A stretch of 64,000 nt of DNA, taken from assembly GCA_033239005.1 (NCBI GenBank), contig BSQZ01000029.1, forward strand, positions 1,702,501 to 1,766,500. Direction: 5' to 3'. Under the pieces are notes generated by a model. That model did not search any database, had not been told where the DNA came from, and saw nothing but the letters and a program-made list of their open reading frames with translations. Position 1 is the first letter of the stretch, and every line of letters starts with the position of its first letter. Position numbers and translations under genes: made by a program. Source of the DNA: Lamellibrachia satsuma (Eukaryota > Annelida > Polychaeta > Sabellida > Siboglinidae). Below are positions 1 through 12,000 of this stretch, one piece after another.

Positions 1-110
1 TTGTACCTGCTGAAGAATAGTATGACATACATTTTGTTTTATGTACTCAGCATTAGTTCAATGATTTTGCACAGCACGGTTTAAATGGCCTCGATAAGTT
101 AATGTTTACT

Positions 111-634
111 GTCCACCTGCTACCTGGTGCATGTTGACTTACATTGTCCACCTGCTACCTGGTGCATGTTGACTTACATTGTCCACCTGCTACCTGGTGC
201 ATGTTGACTTACATTGTCCACCTGCTACCTGGTGCATGTTGACTTACATTGTCCACCTGCTACCTGGTGCATGTTGACTTACATTGTCCACCTGCTACCT
301 GGTGCATGTTGACTTACATTGTCCACCTGCTACCTGGTGCATGTTGACTTACATTGTCCACCTGCTACCTGGTGCATGTTGACTTACATTGTCCACCTGC
401 TACCTGGTGCATGTTGACTTACATTGTCCACCTGCTACCTAGTGCATGTTGACTTACATTGCCCACCTGCTACCTAGTGCATGTTGACTTACATTGTCCA
501 CCTGCTACCTGGTGCATGTTGACTTACATTGTCCACCTGCTACCTGGTGCATGTTGACTTACATTGTCCACCTGCTACCTAGTGCATGTTGACTTACATT
601 GTCCACCTGCTACCTGGTGCATGTTGACTTACAT
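111..634. repeat. 35-bp minisatellite, 15 copies
   Basis: A head-to-tail array of a 35-bp unit (core CCACCTGCTACCTGGTGCAT). Copies are almost identical, with a few G-to-A and T-to-C changes near 440-580. It lies in the intron just upstream of the first visible G-alpha exon. The near identity suggests recent expansion. Confidence 0.97.
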
Positions 635-707
635 GTCAGTCTTGCAAAATCTTGTTAAATAGAATCTATGGATGTAACAAGCTTTTCAAATTTTTTTGCA
701 ACTTACC

Positions 708-773
708 AATATGTATGTATTGTCATCACAATATGTATGAATTGTCATCACAATATGTATGTATTGTCATCAC
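708..773. repeat. 22-bp tandem repeat, 3 copies
   Basis: Three copies of an AT-rich unit containing TATGTATTGTCATCAC, 38 bp upstream of the splice acceptor of the exon at 811. Confidence 0.85.
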
Positions 774-810
774 ATCATTTGTTTAATTTTTGCCATTCTT
801 TCCTTACCAG

Positions 811-3551
811 TTTCCTAGAACATCTGATGCGGACACTGGCCCCAGCGTACGTGCCAACACTGATGGATGTCCTCTATATACGCAAGCCGACCCTCGGAGT
901 ACAGGAACACACATTTGTGTCTGATGGCCTTTCTTACAGGTGGGTGGCATTTATTTTATCTATTCTAATAATCTTAACATTCACGTTGGGCCCTGAATCC
1001 TGATACTTCCACTTTTATAGCTCGGTTTGGATACTTTTACTTTGACACCCCTGGATGGATACTCCCACCTTCATTACATACTTAAATTTTGATACCCAAC
1101 ATTAGATACTTTCACTTTGATACTCCCACACCAAGTTTGATATTCCCACATTATAGCCATGTATAGTTGCTTCCATGTCTCTACACTGATCACTGTCGAG
1201 GTTATGTTGTACTTTGTACTTGTAAGATATTTCACAATACAATTATGTAGATTTTTTAAATAAAAAACATGCAAATGCTTTGCCTTAACATAATACAGAC
1301 AAAATAAAATTATATGGTTTACATATTTATTAACACAGCATCATAGAAAGAAAGCAGTTAAATCTTCTCATTGGTAAACTTTTCACACAAATTGTATGAT
1401 GCGTTGTACAAACAAAAATATCCTTGAGATTTGTTAAAAGTATCATTTGTAAAAATCTTAGGATAGTTCAAAGCGCTTTACACTTCACCCCCTGGCAGAC
1501 CTGTTCCCTCACACTTCACCCCCTGGCAGACCTATTCCCTCACACTTTACCCCCTGGCAGACCTGTTCCCTCACACTTTACGCCCTGGCAGACCTGGTCC
1601 CTCACACTTTACCCCCGGCAGACCTGTTCCCTCACACTGCACCCCCTGGCAGACCTGTTCCCTCACACTCCACCCCTGGCAGACCTGTTCCTTCCAACAC
1701 GAACTTGACGTCTCTGGGAAGCATTCAGCCACACTGCAATTACAACTGTATTGTATTTACAGGGTGATAGATGTGGCAGGGCAGATGAACCAACGCAAGA
1801 AGTGGATCCACTTCTTTGACAATGTCACTGCCGTCTTCTTCTTTGTTTCTCTCAGCGGTTATTGCGAGACTCTCGAGGAAGACGCTACGCTGGTAAATGG
1901 TTATTCTCAATAGCATATTTCTTGTGAGGGACTAAGCTGATTTCAAGATTGCTGGTGAACCCTGAATTGATAGTAGAGTCAATTAAAATTCTTAATTAGT
2001 AGTTAATGTAAATCCAGATTAGCATATGAAAGGTTAATCTGAATCCTGGGTGACATGTTGGTTGTTCAAGTACAATAATTATTGTACAATGTGAACAGGA
2101 TGGATTACTAAGGACACCTGGTGAATGGCGAAGAAGCCAATTGTCAATGAAATACATCTAGCTGTGCCATGTAGTGAACAAGGAAAAACAAATACACTAA
2201 ATGATGATCACTGGTGTAACTGACCTGCAGAATTGACCCTGGGGTAACTGACCTGCAGACTTGACAATGGGCTACTTACCCTGACCCTGGGGTAACTAAC
2301 CTCACACTAGGGCAACTGACCTGACTCTGGGGTAACTAACCCGACCATGGGGTAATTGACCTGACACTAGGGTAACTGACCTGAACCTGGGTTAACCGAA
2401 CCAACTCTAGGGTAATTGACTTGACACTAGGGTAACTGACCTGACCCTGGGTTAACTGATCTGACATTAGGGTAACCGACCTGATCCTGGCATAAATGAC
2501 CCGACACTAGGTAATCGACCCAACACTGGGTTAACTGAACCAACCCTGGGGTAACTGACCCGACACTGGGGTAATTGACCTGACACTGTGATAACTGACC
2601 TGACAATGTGGTAACCGACCTGACACTCAGGTAACTGACCTGCTTGTGTTCCAGAACTCACTTGAGGACAGCCTCACGTCATTCAAGGAGGTCATCCACA
2701 ACAGCTTTCTTGTAAAGACCGACTTCATTCTCTTCCTTAACAAACGCGACTTATTCGAACAGCGAATCAAATCAGTGCCTTTGAGCGTGTGTTTACAGGA
2801 ATACAAAGGTATGTGTACATGGTTATATCTTAGTCACAATCAAACATTACTTAAATGCTAGGCATTGATGTACCGCTAGACACTATGTATACAGGGAATG
2901 CTATCCATTGCCATGAATTGATGATGGTTTTTGTGGTCTGGAGAATTCACATAATGGTTTTGTTGTCTGGAGGATTGACATGATGGTTTTGTTGTCTGGA
3001 GTGACATAATGATTTTGTTGTCTGGAGGAGTGACATAACGGTTTTGTTGTCTGGAGGAGTAACATGGTTTTGTTGACTGCAGGAATGACATGCTGGTTTT
3101 GGTGCCTGGAGGAATGATGTGATGGTTTTGGTGCCTGGAGGAGTGACATAATAGTTTTCTCCTCTGGAGGATTGACATAATGGTTTTGCTGCCCGGAGGA
3201 GTGACATGACGGTTTTGTTGCCTGGAGGAGTGACATTATGGTTTGTTGCCTGGAGGAGTGACATGATGGTTTTGTTTCTTGGAGTGACATTATGGTTTTG
3301 GTGCCTGGATGAGTGACATGATGGTTTCTTTGTCTGGAGGAGTGACATACTTTATTGTTTCAGGAGGTAGCACTGTCAGTGAGACACTAACCTTCATCAA
3401 GGACCAATTCACAAAGCGACAGCCCAAAGATAAGAGTGTCTACACGCATGTATCGTGTGCAATCGACACAGAGCTGATGCGTTGTATCATCAAAGATGTT
3501 ATGAACATAATCGTCGAGATTAACCTACGCAAAGCCAACATACCTCTGTGA
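811..3551 (+). CDS. Heterotrimeric G-protein alpha subunit, divergent, C-terminal four exons (partial)
   Basis: Exons 811-939, 1763-1892, 2655-2808 and 3364-3551 (stop TGA 3549-3551) join in phase through GT-AG introns and give 199 residues; the N-terminal part, about 150-190 residues in this family, lies off the left edge. Motifs in order: YVPTLMDVLYIRKPT (switch I; the arginine and threonine of the canonical RVKTT are kept), DVAGQ (switch II, normally DVGGQ; glutamine kept), RKKWIHFF, FLNKRDLF (guanine-binding NKxD), and VSCAID in place of TCATD. The C-terminus ends NIPL and has no cysteine at position -4. Known of the family: Galpha binds GTP and couples GPCRs to effectors at the plasma membrane. 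The DVAGQ substitution and odd tail suggest a lineage-specific or fast-evolving paralogue. Family assignment is secure; subclass is not. Each intron carries a minisatellite. Confidence 0.93.
1481..1690. repeat. 32-bp minisatellite, about 6.5 copies
   Basis: Unit core CACTTCACCCCCTGGCAGAC. The array lies inside a dispersed repeat whose flanks (CAAAGCGCTTTACACTTCAC on the left, TCTGGGAAGCATTCAGCC on the right) recur unexpanded at 34440-34515. Confidence 0.95.
2215..2645. repeat. ~20-bp degenerate minisatellite, about 21 copies
   Basis: Irregular repeats of a unit like GGGTAACTGACCTGACACTG, diverged and of variable length. The array runs to within about 10 bp of the acceptor of the G-alpha exon at 2655, so it covers the likely branch-point region. 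Confidence 0.93.
2929..3350. repeat. ~27-bp minisatellite, about 15 copies
   Basis: Unit like GGTTTTGTTGTCTGGAGGAG followed by TGACATAAT. It fills most of the last G-alpha intron and stops 13 bp before the final exon. Confidence 0.94.
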
Positions 3552-3876
3552 GGAACAACTGAAGGAAGGCCAGTGTCCCTCAGGAACAACTGAAGGAAGG
3601 CCAGCGTCCCTCAGGGACAACTGAAGGAAGGCCAGCGTCCCTCAGGGACAACTGAAGGAAGGCCAGTGTCCCTCAGTGACAACTGAAGGAAGGCCAGTGT
3701 CCCTCAGGAACAACTGAAGGAAGGCCAGTGTCCCTCAGGGACAACTGAAGGAAGGCCAGTGTCCCTCGGGGACAACTGAAGGAAGGCCAGTGTCCCTCGG
3801 GGACAACTGAAGGAAGGCCAGTGTCCCTCGGGGACAACTGAAGGAAGGCCAGTGTCCCTCGGGGACAACTGAAGGC
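3551..3876. repeat. 31-bp minisatellite starting at the G-alpha stop codon
   Basis: About 10.5 copies of a unit containing GGAACAACTGAAGGAAGGCC then AGTGTCCCTC. The first copy begins at the TGA stop of the G-alpha gene, so the array forms the start of its 3' UTR. Confidence 0.95.
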
Positions 3877-4040
3877 CATGAACAACCGTCATTAAAACAG
3901 CCTGAAAAACTAGTGTAGTTTGAGATTACTGCATGTTTGACATTACTGCATGGTTGACGTTGTACACTTCTCATTGTATGTCCATCTATCTTTAGCAGAT
4001 GGTCCAAAACTACTTACTGTACAGTTCAGTTGTTTTCATT

Positions 4041-4046
4041 AATAAA
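4041..4046 (+). other. Candidate poly(A) signal of the G-alpha gene
   Basis: AATAAA 490 bp after the stop codon, just past the 3'-UTR minisatellite. First canonical hexamer on this strand after the stop. Confidence 0.5.
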
Positions 4047-5920
4047 TAGTGTACTCAAGTAGGGACATGGCTGCCCATTCACACAGTGCCAGCAAATTTC
4101 ACACAAACCCAGGAACATCAAAGTTAGTTGACAGTTGACTTAAGTATGAGTATGCCAAGTTAGATGCCAGATGAGGCAAAAAGTCGTCCAAGGACGCGCT
4201 GAGCTCCAAGGATACGCTGCGGTCCAAGGACACGCTGTGTTCAAAGGGCATACCGCAGTCCAGTTATTTACAAAGGCCAATGTTTCACTTCCTGATAGAC
4301 GTGTAGCTTAGAGCCGTCACACAAAAAGACTATATCTTCCGAAGGCATTAATTCTAACCGGTTAAAAAACCAACAGTCATATAGAATGACATGCAACTTT
4401 TAATAAAATAACAAATAATGAAATTATGAAATGGTTGAGGGTTGATGTCTTTATTACCCATAATTAGTGTGTATAGCAATCAACATATTACAATTCCTTC
4501 AAAATTTACACTAATCTAACAAACTATACACTATATATGTTAAATAATCAACACGCACAATCAAATGAATCCAACGCACGCATGCACACACATCTGTGTC
4601 AACAAGTATAAAAACTTTGAATCAAGAACACAGATCTTGACAATTTCCAGCATACACATAGGTCATTAGGACTGTTCATATCCTCTAATCAGCATAATGA
4701 CAGGTGTAGTCCCCTCGTTCTGGTGTTGATCACCAGGTGGCACAGTTTTCATATGCATGAGAAGCTAAACCAGTCTAATCTCTAATAAACAGTAAAAAAT
4801 ATTATTAATTATGTCAATAAAATGTTACTACCTACCTATTAAGTGTTGAAATTTATGGATTAGTCAAAATATTTTACAAACTTGTTGCTAATTGAATAAG
4901 CAACTAATTGAAGAAATCTTCCCGAAACATGGATTTTTGACCCGAATGTAACTGTTAGACTACACCTAGACACCACAAAGCTTATACAAAGAAGCCACCA
5001 ACTGATATTACGGAAGTTGGGTTTTACAAAATTGTTTGTGACAATGATTAAAAAAGTTCATTAGTGTTTAAGCAAAATACTTCAAAGAACTACATTACCT
5101 GTATTCCATAGTGCAAAATGCAAATTACTTAAAATTATGATTACATGTAATAAATGTTATGTAAAATTAAATGTAAAATATACATCCTCCAGACTGTTTT
5201 CCATTTAATAAAAAATATATGTGGCTCCATCAAGTTTTGTTTTGCAAAGTCCAAGGAAAATAGTTTGTTTACCTACAGCCCCCTTAGTGTCAGGCAGGTG
5301 TTTTCCAAATGTAAAAGACAATTTATTGGTCAACATTGACCTCCCTGCTTTTGAAGTTCTGTAAAGGTTCTGTCTTCCGTATAGTTTAGTGATGTCCGTT
5401 TTTGTGCATTCTCAACAGTTTTCCAACCGCTTTGAAGCATGAGGTTTCAACTTAAAGCAACAATTAAATAGCACATTAGAAACACTACATATGCAAGTTG
5501 CCATAAAATGTGGTATTGTGCATTTACTGCAGGTGGGAGCACAGTGCTTCAAAGACACACACCGTCATTGCTTGTCCAGTGACCAGCGTTGACAGACAAC
5601 TAGCAGGCGCACACACTACACAATACTACAGGACACCACCCTTACATTCTTTCATGGCTGCATCTCAAAAATAAACATTTGTATTCCCCAGTATGAGTTG
5701 CTGGCCAGACGTGATGCCTGGACTGAGTTTGTGGCTGTGAAGAGCACAGCCTGCTGGAATCTAGGTCTCTACCTCCCTACTGGAGAGCCACACAACTACA
5801 TGGCTGCTCAGTGTCACACCCACATTATCTTGTCTTGTGTGTGACATCTGTACAGTACTTGACATGTATTGCCAAGGGTCAGGGGTGAACAGTCACACCC
5901 CCGCAGGGTGAGGTAGGTGT
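4047..5920. other. Convergent intergenic region / NDRG 3' UTR
   Basis: Between the two convergent genes. A degenerate ~20-bp tandem (TCCAAGGACACGCTG-like) is at 4185-4260. On the - strand AATAAA (TTTATT at 4450-4455) could end the NDRG transcript, which would give a 3' UTR of about 1.4 kb. A 50-codon + strand open stretch at 5691-5844 follows a CCCAG acceptor-like site, but nothing ties it to a gene. No other feature seen. Confidence 0.55.
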
Positions 5921-6099
5921 TTATTCAGCAGGGGTGTCGAGCATGGGGACAGCGGGGGGACTGGAGGACATGGGGCTGATGGTGTCAGAGCCTCCGGACA
6001 TGGAGCGAGAGCGCAGCTTGGGCTTGTCGTACTCCTCCATTGACATGGAGCGCATGCGGCGGGGGATCCGCGTCACATGCTGCATTGGCACAGCAGACA
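5921..6099 (-). CDS. NDRG: NDRG exon 13 (C-terminal tail and stop)
   Basis: Acceptor TTGTTTCAG. Encodes [20 protein letters not shown], then a Ser/Arg-rich tail with LRSRSMSGG, and stops at TAA (5921-5923). RMRSMS and RSRSMS fit RxRxxS, the pattern phosphorylated in vertebrate NDRG tails. The tail is more GC-rich than its surroundings. Confidence 0.9.
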
Positions 6100-9000
6100 C
6101 TGAAACAATGGGACACACTGTGAACACTCACTTCATGGTGAACTTACTTCATGGTGAACACTCACTTCATGGTGAACACTCACTTCATGGTGAACTTACT
6201 TCATGGTGAACTTACTTCATGGTGAACATTCACTTCATGGTGAACTTACTTCATTGTGAATACTCACTTCATGGTGAACTTACTTCATGGTGAACTTACT
6301 TCATGGTGAACACTCACTTCATGGTGAACTTACTTCATGGTGAACACTCACTTCATGGTGAAACTCACTCACTATATTCGATATGGTGAACACTCACTTC
6401 ATAAGAGAGTGACCACAATCTTGCTTCATCTGATACAGTGAACATTTACTCCCTTCATCTGACTGTTGACCATAGTGGGCTTGGCACATTTTGAAAATGC
6501 ATCATAACATGGGATTGTATGCTGTGTAACTTTTCTGGGCTTCACTTACTGATAAGTTTTATTTAAAAGATAACTGAATTACCTACATATTGGTTGTGTG
6601 TAGTGTTGTCAAAAAACAAACATTCATAAATGCCTAAGAAGTTAATCGCCAACTCGATTTTTTTTAAATGCAATACAAAGCACCATGAAATCTCGATTTA
6701 CTGATCATTATGTAGCGACATCTGAACCACCACCCGTCCATGGCCGACCTGTGGGGCTAAATGGTTAAAGAAGACTTACCGACACCTAATCCCTGCAGGA
6801 AGTACTGGAAGCTCTCGGCCAGCTTGTCAGGCTGCAAAGGAAAGAGGGGATGAAATGATAGTTATACAGCACTACTGGTGCTCTGTAGTACATGGGTGGA
6901 TGATTAGCATGATTAACAACAACATTATCAAAGACATGGCAAAACAGTTTAGCTGCTCTCCAAATAGAACACAGCAAATTTGGAATCAAGTATTAATGAA
7001 AATAAGTGGCAAATGACAAGTTACTGGAATCTGGATGTGACAATCAATATCCATCACTTTCAAGCAGTCACACAAATTGTACCTAATTTAGTTGTGTAGA
7101 TGCTCAATGATCACAAGGTGAGTGTACGTTTAATATGATAACTCTGCTGACGTCAGCTTGTGCAGCTCTATTTGGGACCCAATTACTATTCAGAAATCAA
7201 TTTAACACGTCTGCCGTGAGCCAATCGATTTAACGACACGAGCGAACGCTTCCTGCACTCACCGCTTCCTCCAGTATGTTAGCGACCCCATCGATGCTGA
7301 TGAACTCCACACGACCTTTGTCTGCACACTGCTTCACTAGCGATTGGTGGAAAGACTTGGTTGTCTGGTTAAACACAGACTTCTGGCCTGCTACCAGCAA
7401 CACAGGGCATCTGGCAAGGAGGCAAACAACTTAGTCAAATGACAACACAGGACATCTGGCAGGGAGACAAACAACTTGGTCAAATGACAACACAGCATCT
7501 GGCAGGGAGGCAAACAACTTAGTCAAATAACAGCACAGAGCATCTGGCAGGGAGGCAAACAACTCAGTCAAATCACAACAGATGGCATCTGGTAGGGAGG
7601 CAAAAAAACAGTCTTGTGTTTAAAACCAATATTAATATGAAGAGTACTGTATAATTAAATATTTGAATATAGACCACTGGAGTAAGTATTTGAGATAGGT
7701 ATGTAGTTCCATGTTGGGGTGATAAAAAATAAACTGCTTTGACTTACGTTAACTTCTTGACTCTGTCCGACAAGTTGGAGCGTCTGAAAAAAAATTACAC
7801 TATCAAATGACGAGTTATTAACAGTGCTGAGACAAATTAACATGCATGCATGTCAAATGCATGCATGAATGCACACACGCATCCATGCCCTTGCTTCTAA
7901 CATTTCTGATTAGTTCATATTGTATTGATCATAAAGTGCTATTCCCTTGTGATTAATATCAAATCTGCCAAAATGTAAAGGCACTTTATAGTAGATGTTG
8001 TCATCAAATGCGCAACAGACAGATCTCTACAGAACACTATTACAATATATTAAATATATGATAATATCAACAATATAGTGCACAGTAGGGGCTGCTGACA
8101 CATAGGTCTCGTAGCAATAGCTAGTATGACTAGAGTCATGAGAACTGAGAACGCCAACTGTGACAATGAGGATGACCTACTTGAGGAATGACTCGACAAA
8201 CTTCTTGAGGTTCTTTGTGTTGGTGCTGGTCCGCAGCACTGACTGGTAGTTCTCAATGGCTGCCCTCACCTGATCTTTGTCTTTGGCCTTGTTCAGCTGC
8301 AACACCAGATGGCGCCAGCTACACTAGTGACATCAGAGGGTGATAACTACAGCAACACCAGGCGACGCTAGTGACCTTAGCAACACCGGGTGACGCTAGT
8401 GACCTTAGCATCACCAGGTGATGCTGGTGACATTAGCATCACCAGGTGGCACTGGTGACATTAGCAACACCAAATGGCACAGGTGACATTAGCGATGCCA
8501 GGTGGCGCTGGTGACATTAGCGATGCCAGGTGGCACTGGTGACATTAGCGATACCATGTGGCACTGATGACATTAGCAACATCAGGTGGCACTGGTTACA
8601 TTAGCAACACCAGGTGGTGCTGGTGACATTAACAACACCAAGTGGCGCTGGTGATATTAGCACACAGCCAGGTTGCTTGAGCCACTTAGACAGGGCAACT
8701 ACAGTTGTCTGGTCACAAACACATCAAACGATAAGACAAGTCCTGGTTCGTTGTTGGTCATTAAAGGAGTTGATGATGTAGGCAAACTCATCTACCACTG
8801 CACCTACTGCTGCAATCAACCTCATCTACCACTGCACCTACTGTTGCAATCAACCTCATCTACCATTGCACCTACTGTTGCAATCAAACTCATCTACCAC
8901 TGCACCTACTGCTGCAATCAACCTCATCTACCACTGCACCTACTGCTGCAATCAACCTCATCTACCACTGCACCTACTGTTGCAATCAAACTCATCTACC

Positions 9001-12000
9001 ACTGCACCTACTGCTGCAATCAACCTCATCTACCACTGCACCTACTGCTGCAATCAAACTCATCAACCACTGCACCTACTGCTGCAATCAACCTCATCTA
9101 CCACTGCACCTACTGCTGCAATCAACCTCATCTACCACTGCACCTACTGTTGCAATCAAACTCATCTACCACTACACCTACTGCTGCAATCAAACTCATC
9201 TACCACTGCACCTACTGCTGCAATCAACCTCATCTACCACTGCACCTACTGCTGCAATCAACCTCATCTACCACTGCACCTACTGTTGCAATCAAACTCA
9301 TCTACCACTGCACCTACTGCTGCAATCAAACTCATCTACCACTGCACCTACTGTTGCAATCAACCTCATCTACCACTGCACCTACTGCTGCAATCAACCT
9401 CATCTACCACTGCACCTACTGTTGCAATCAAACTCATCTACCACTGCCCCTACTGTTGCAATCAAACTCATCTACCACTGCACCTACTGCTGCAATCAAC
9501 CTCATCTACCACTGCACCTACTGCTGCAATCAACCTCAATAAACCACGACTGTTGTCAAAATGTACTGTGCCATGCAATGAGCACCGACCAGCAGGTTAG
9601 AGAAATGTAAGTAAGGAGGAATAGACTTGGAACAGTTGCATTGCTAATGAAACATGGCATGCCTTAACTCAGCAACTGTGCAAAATCACAACCAAGTCAG
9701 AGAGGTTAAGAAAGGGAATGTGTGCTCTATACAATGTCTAAATACAATCTACTTCAAAGTAGGTCAGGCACTGATGCATGATGGGAGAAAGTGCAAACAT
9801 CATTTATAAAGGTGAACATTAAACAAGATCTGTGGCTACAAAATGTCATTAGATTCCAATAACAGTTTCATGTACTACAGATAATTCACAACAATATCTG
9901 AGTAGAAATTACAGTTTACAACTATTCTGAATACATAGTATTACATACGGGCACTCAGACACACTAGCTAAACAGACAAGTGAAACAGAGGAGTAGATTT
10001 GGTAGATTTCACATGCCAAGGGTAAAGGACTTAAATGCTACAATGACAACGGGGCAGTAGAACACAGCAAGCTTATACAAATGTCATCTTACCCAGTTGC
10101 CCTGTAGAGGAAATAAAGATGATGCCAAGACCAATTAATAAATATTCACACAGTTTGTGTCTTGTAAATATCAGCATCACAAGTCTATCCAACCCACCCT
10201 GCTAGACTGCTGTACTCATAAACTCATCTTGAAGCATCTATATTTTATTTAGAAAACACTGCTGCATAGAAATTGAATGTGTAGCCAAATTTGATTTGCT
10301 AAATAAGGCAAGAGTTTTTAAGCACATACAAACAACCTATTGCACCGTATGGGCTGGACTAAGGTAATGAGCAAACTTCAAAGGTTGCACGGATCTCATA
10401 TAATTCATTCACAATTATTGTGCCACAGTAATTGAACAGACATGACTGGAGATAACTTGCCAGTGACATGATATTACTGATGTGTGTGACATGAGGACAG
10501 AGGACACCAGGTCTTCACAGGAAGGTTTCATTATGATTATAATCATAATCAATCTTTGTAATTCATTACACTTAAGTTGCAATCGTAACAAACTATAATC
10601 AATATTACATAATCAGTGTGTGTGCGCACGAACACCTACTATTGTCTACAGAGTACACTATAGATGTTAGAAGCAATCACACAGCAACCTGTCTGTCACT
10701 CTGACCAATACAGCTAATGTATAGTAACTGTGTCAGCAACCTGTCTGCTCACTCTGACCAATACAGCTAATGTATAGTAACTGTGTCAGCAACCTGTATG
10801 CTCACACTGACCAATACAGCTAATGTATAGTAATTGTGTCAGCAACCTGTCTGCTCACTCTGACCAATACAGCTAATACACAGTAATTTTGTCAGCAACC
10901 TGTCTGCTCACTCTGACCAATACAGCTAATGTATAGTAATTGTGTCAGCAACCTGTCTGCTCACTCTGACCAATACAGCTAATGTATAGTAATTATGTCA
11001 GCAACCTGTCTGCTCACTCTGACCAATACAGCTAATACACAGTAATTTTGTCAGCAACCTGTCTGCTCACTCTGACCAATACAGCTAATGTATAGTAATT
11101 GTGTCAGCAACCTGTCTGCTCACTCTGACCAATACAGCTAATACACAGTAATTTTGTCAGCAATGTGCACCTGTACTTAGAAGTTGATAATTCAATGTTT
11201 GTGGGATTTTCCTGAATTAACATTATGCCAAATGTCACCAAATATAATAATTAAGCACTGCAAACTTGATACATTGCAATATAATGGGGGTATTTTAAAA
11301 TGTCTTTATGTAATCAAAATTAACAAATTATGTGTAAATATTATAATTCATAATAATTAGTTTGGTAAAATAATTTTTGCAAATGTCTACAAAAAAAAAC
11401 AGATTTTTGGTCACCTATATGGGTTTAAGAAGTGGCTTTAGCCAGGTGCAAAGACACTCTAGTAAACACCAAGCTCTAATATATTATACATTAAGACATG
11501 CCAAATTTGCTACATAACAGCTGTGTTTTTTTTGTAAAGAAAATATGACAATTTAAAAAGGATGAAAATGAAAAATACTGCAAGAGTTGCAAATAGAAAC
11601 TGGAGTTTCAATTATCACACAATATATATGTCTGAGCATTGCTCAAACATAAGTAACTAGAAACAAACTTGGTGTTAGACAAATAATAACATGAGCAACT
11701 CAAAACAGGTGCAAATAGTGCATTGCGTGAGCTTGAGTATAGAATACCTTCAGTGATGCTCGCAAGGAGCTAGCTAATCGTGATGTGTGAATTTAGTGCT
11801 CATAAAATTGTTTGTAAATTCATGTCATGGTGAAGCAGTATATAAATGTGAGATAATAAAACATCTGTTTGCTCATCTAGAGGCATATGAAAAGCTTTGT
11901 AGAGAAACCTGTACTAGATTTTGCAAAACAAAAACTGTCAAATGTAAAAACAAAAAAATTAATATCCACACAATGCAATTTGTAATACATTATCTTATAC

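Noticed and set aside
111..634. Regular repeat blocks considered as CRISPR arrays here and elsewhere
   Set aside because: Units abut without unique spacers and the context is an animal genome; these are minisatellites.
5691..5844. Open + strand stretch after CCCAG, beginning YELLARRDAWTEFVAVK
   Set aside because: Looked like an exon and contains YELL as in Gs-alpha tails, but it lies beyond the G-alpha stop codon, inside the likely NDRG 3' UTR, with no partner exons.
8673..9600. Open frames of 289 and 244 codons rich in His, Cys and Leu
   Set aside because: Produced by a 34-bp array that rotates through all three frames.
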